DNA of 64,000 nucleotides, taken from contig CM060325.1 in assembly GCA_030674155.1 (NCBI GenBank), positions 48,314,193-48,378,192 on the forward strand, given 5' to 3'. The stretch is from Stramonita haemastoma (taxonomy: Eukaryota; Mollusca; Gastropoda; Neogastropoda; Muricidae). Within the stretch, counting starts at the first letter, position 1; each line of letters begins with the position of its first letter. The notes below the pieces were generated by a model, which saw only the letters and a list, made by a program, of their open reading frames with translations, was not told the origin of the DNA and did not search any database. Position numbers and translations under genes: made by a program. Shown in pieces: positions 63,976-64,000 of this stretch.

Positions 63976-64000
63976 GAACTTGTGTTTTGGGGGGAGGGGG

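Overview
This window is nuclear DNA of an animal with intron-rich genes, abundant CA/CT microsatellites, several SINE families and low gene density. The proteins are metazoan and the retroelement mix looks like a marine invertebrate. I infer a mollusc, probably a gastropod, but the sequence alone does not prove that. A 100-base run of N (43901-44000) marks an assembly gap. Several A- and G-homopolymer runs could carry indel errors.

Left part (1-11.6 kb): a single-exon minus-strand ORF of 544 codons (1903-3537) that I do not recognise, with its presumed promoter to the right, then about 8 kb of AT-rich, repeat-bearing DNA without a supportable gene. From 11.6 to 29.2 kb a minus-strand gene can be assembled from seven phase-consistent exons. 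It encodes a 330-residue protein with an N-terminal pleckstrin-homology (PH) domain and a Pro/Gln/Tyr-rich, then Gly/Ser-rich, tail. Its introns hold a 33-bp minisatellite, a LINE 3' fragment, an unidentified retroposed unit with a perfect 33-bp-arm palindrome, and a complete Ty3/Gypsy LTR retrotransposon (23110-28639). That LTR element has LTRs that read as identical, a 1601-codon gag-pol ORF and a 5-bp target duplication, and it sits inside an older SINE.

Middle (30.6-41.5 kb): the PH gene and POLR2C (RNA polymerase II subunit RPB3) lie head to head with ETS-like sites between them. POLR2C has eight coding exons and gives 275 residues, the human length. Its introns hold SINEs, a 968-bp TIR transposon and many T-run/G-run tracts on the sense strand.

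Right part (44-64 kb): TIPIN (Timeless-interacting protein, replication fork protection) has eight coding exons, 545 codons, and a C-terminus enlarged by an 11-residue acidic repeat. A full-length 5.6-kb non-LTR retrotransposon with a 14-bp target duplication sits in its sixth intron. The first ORF of that LINE carries a 2A-type motif, and its two ORFs share one frame separated by a single TAG. The last 4 kb hold microsatellites, a 25-bp tandem repeat, a decayed LINE ORF2 and a complete tRNA-derived SINE.

Four dispersed repeat families recur. Family A is a tRNA-SINE of about 340 bp. Family B is a tRNA-SINE of about 290 bp with TTAAAG-type tails and clear target duplications. Family C is a repeat of about 100 bp. 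Family D is a repeat of about 300 bp ending in GAA triplets. The three housekeeping-type genes share no pathway; the window is otherwise a record of nested mobile-element insertions.
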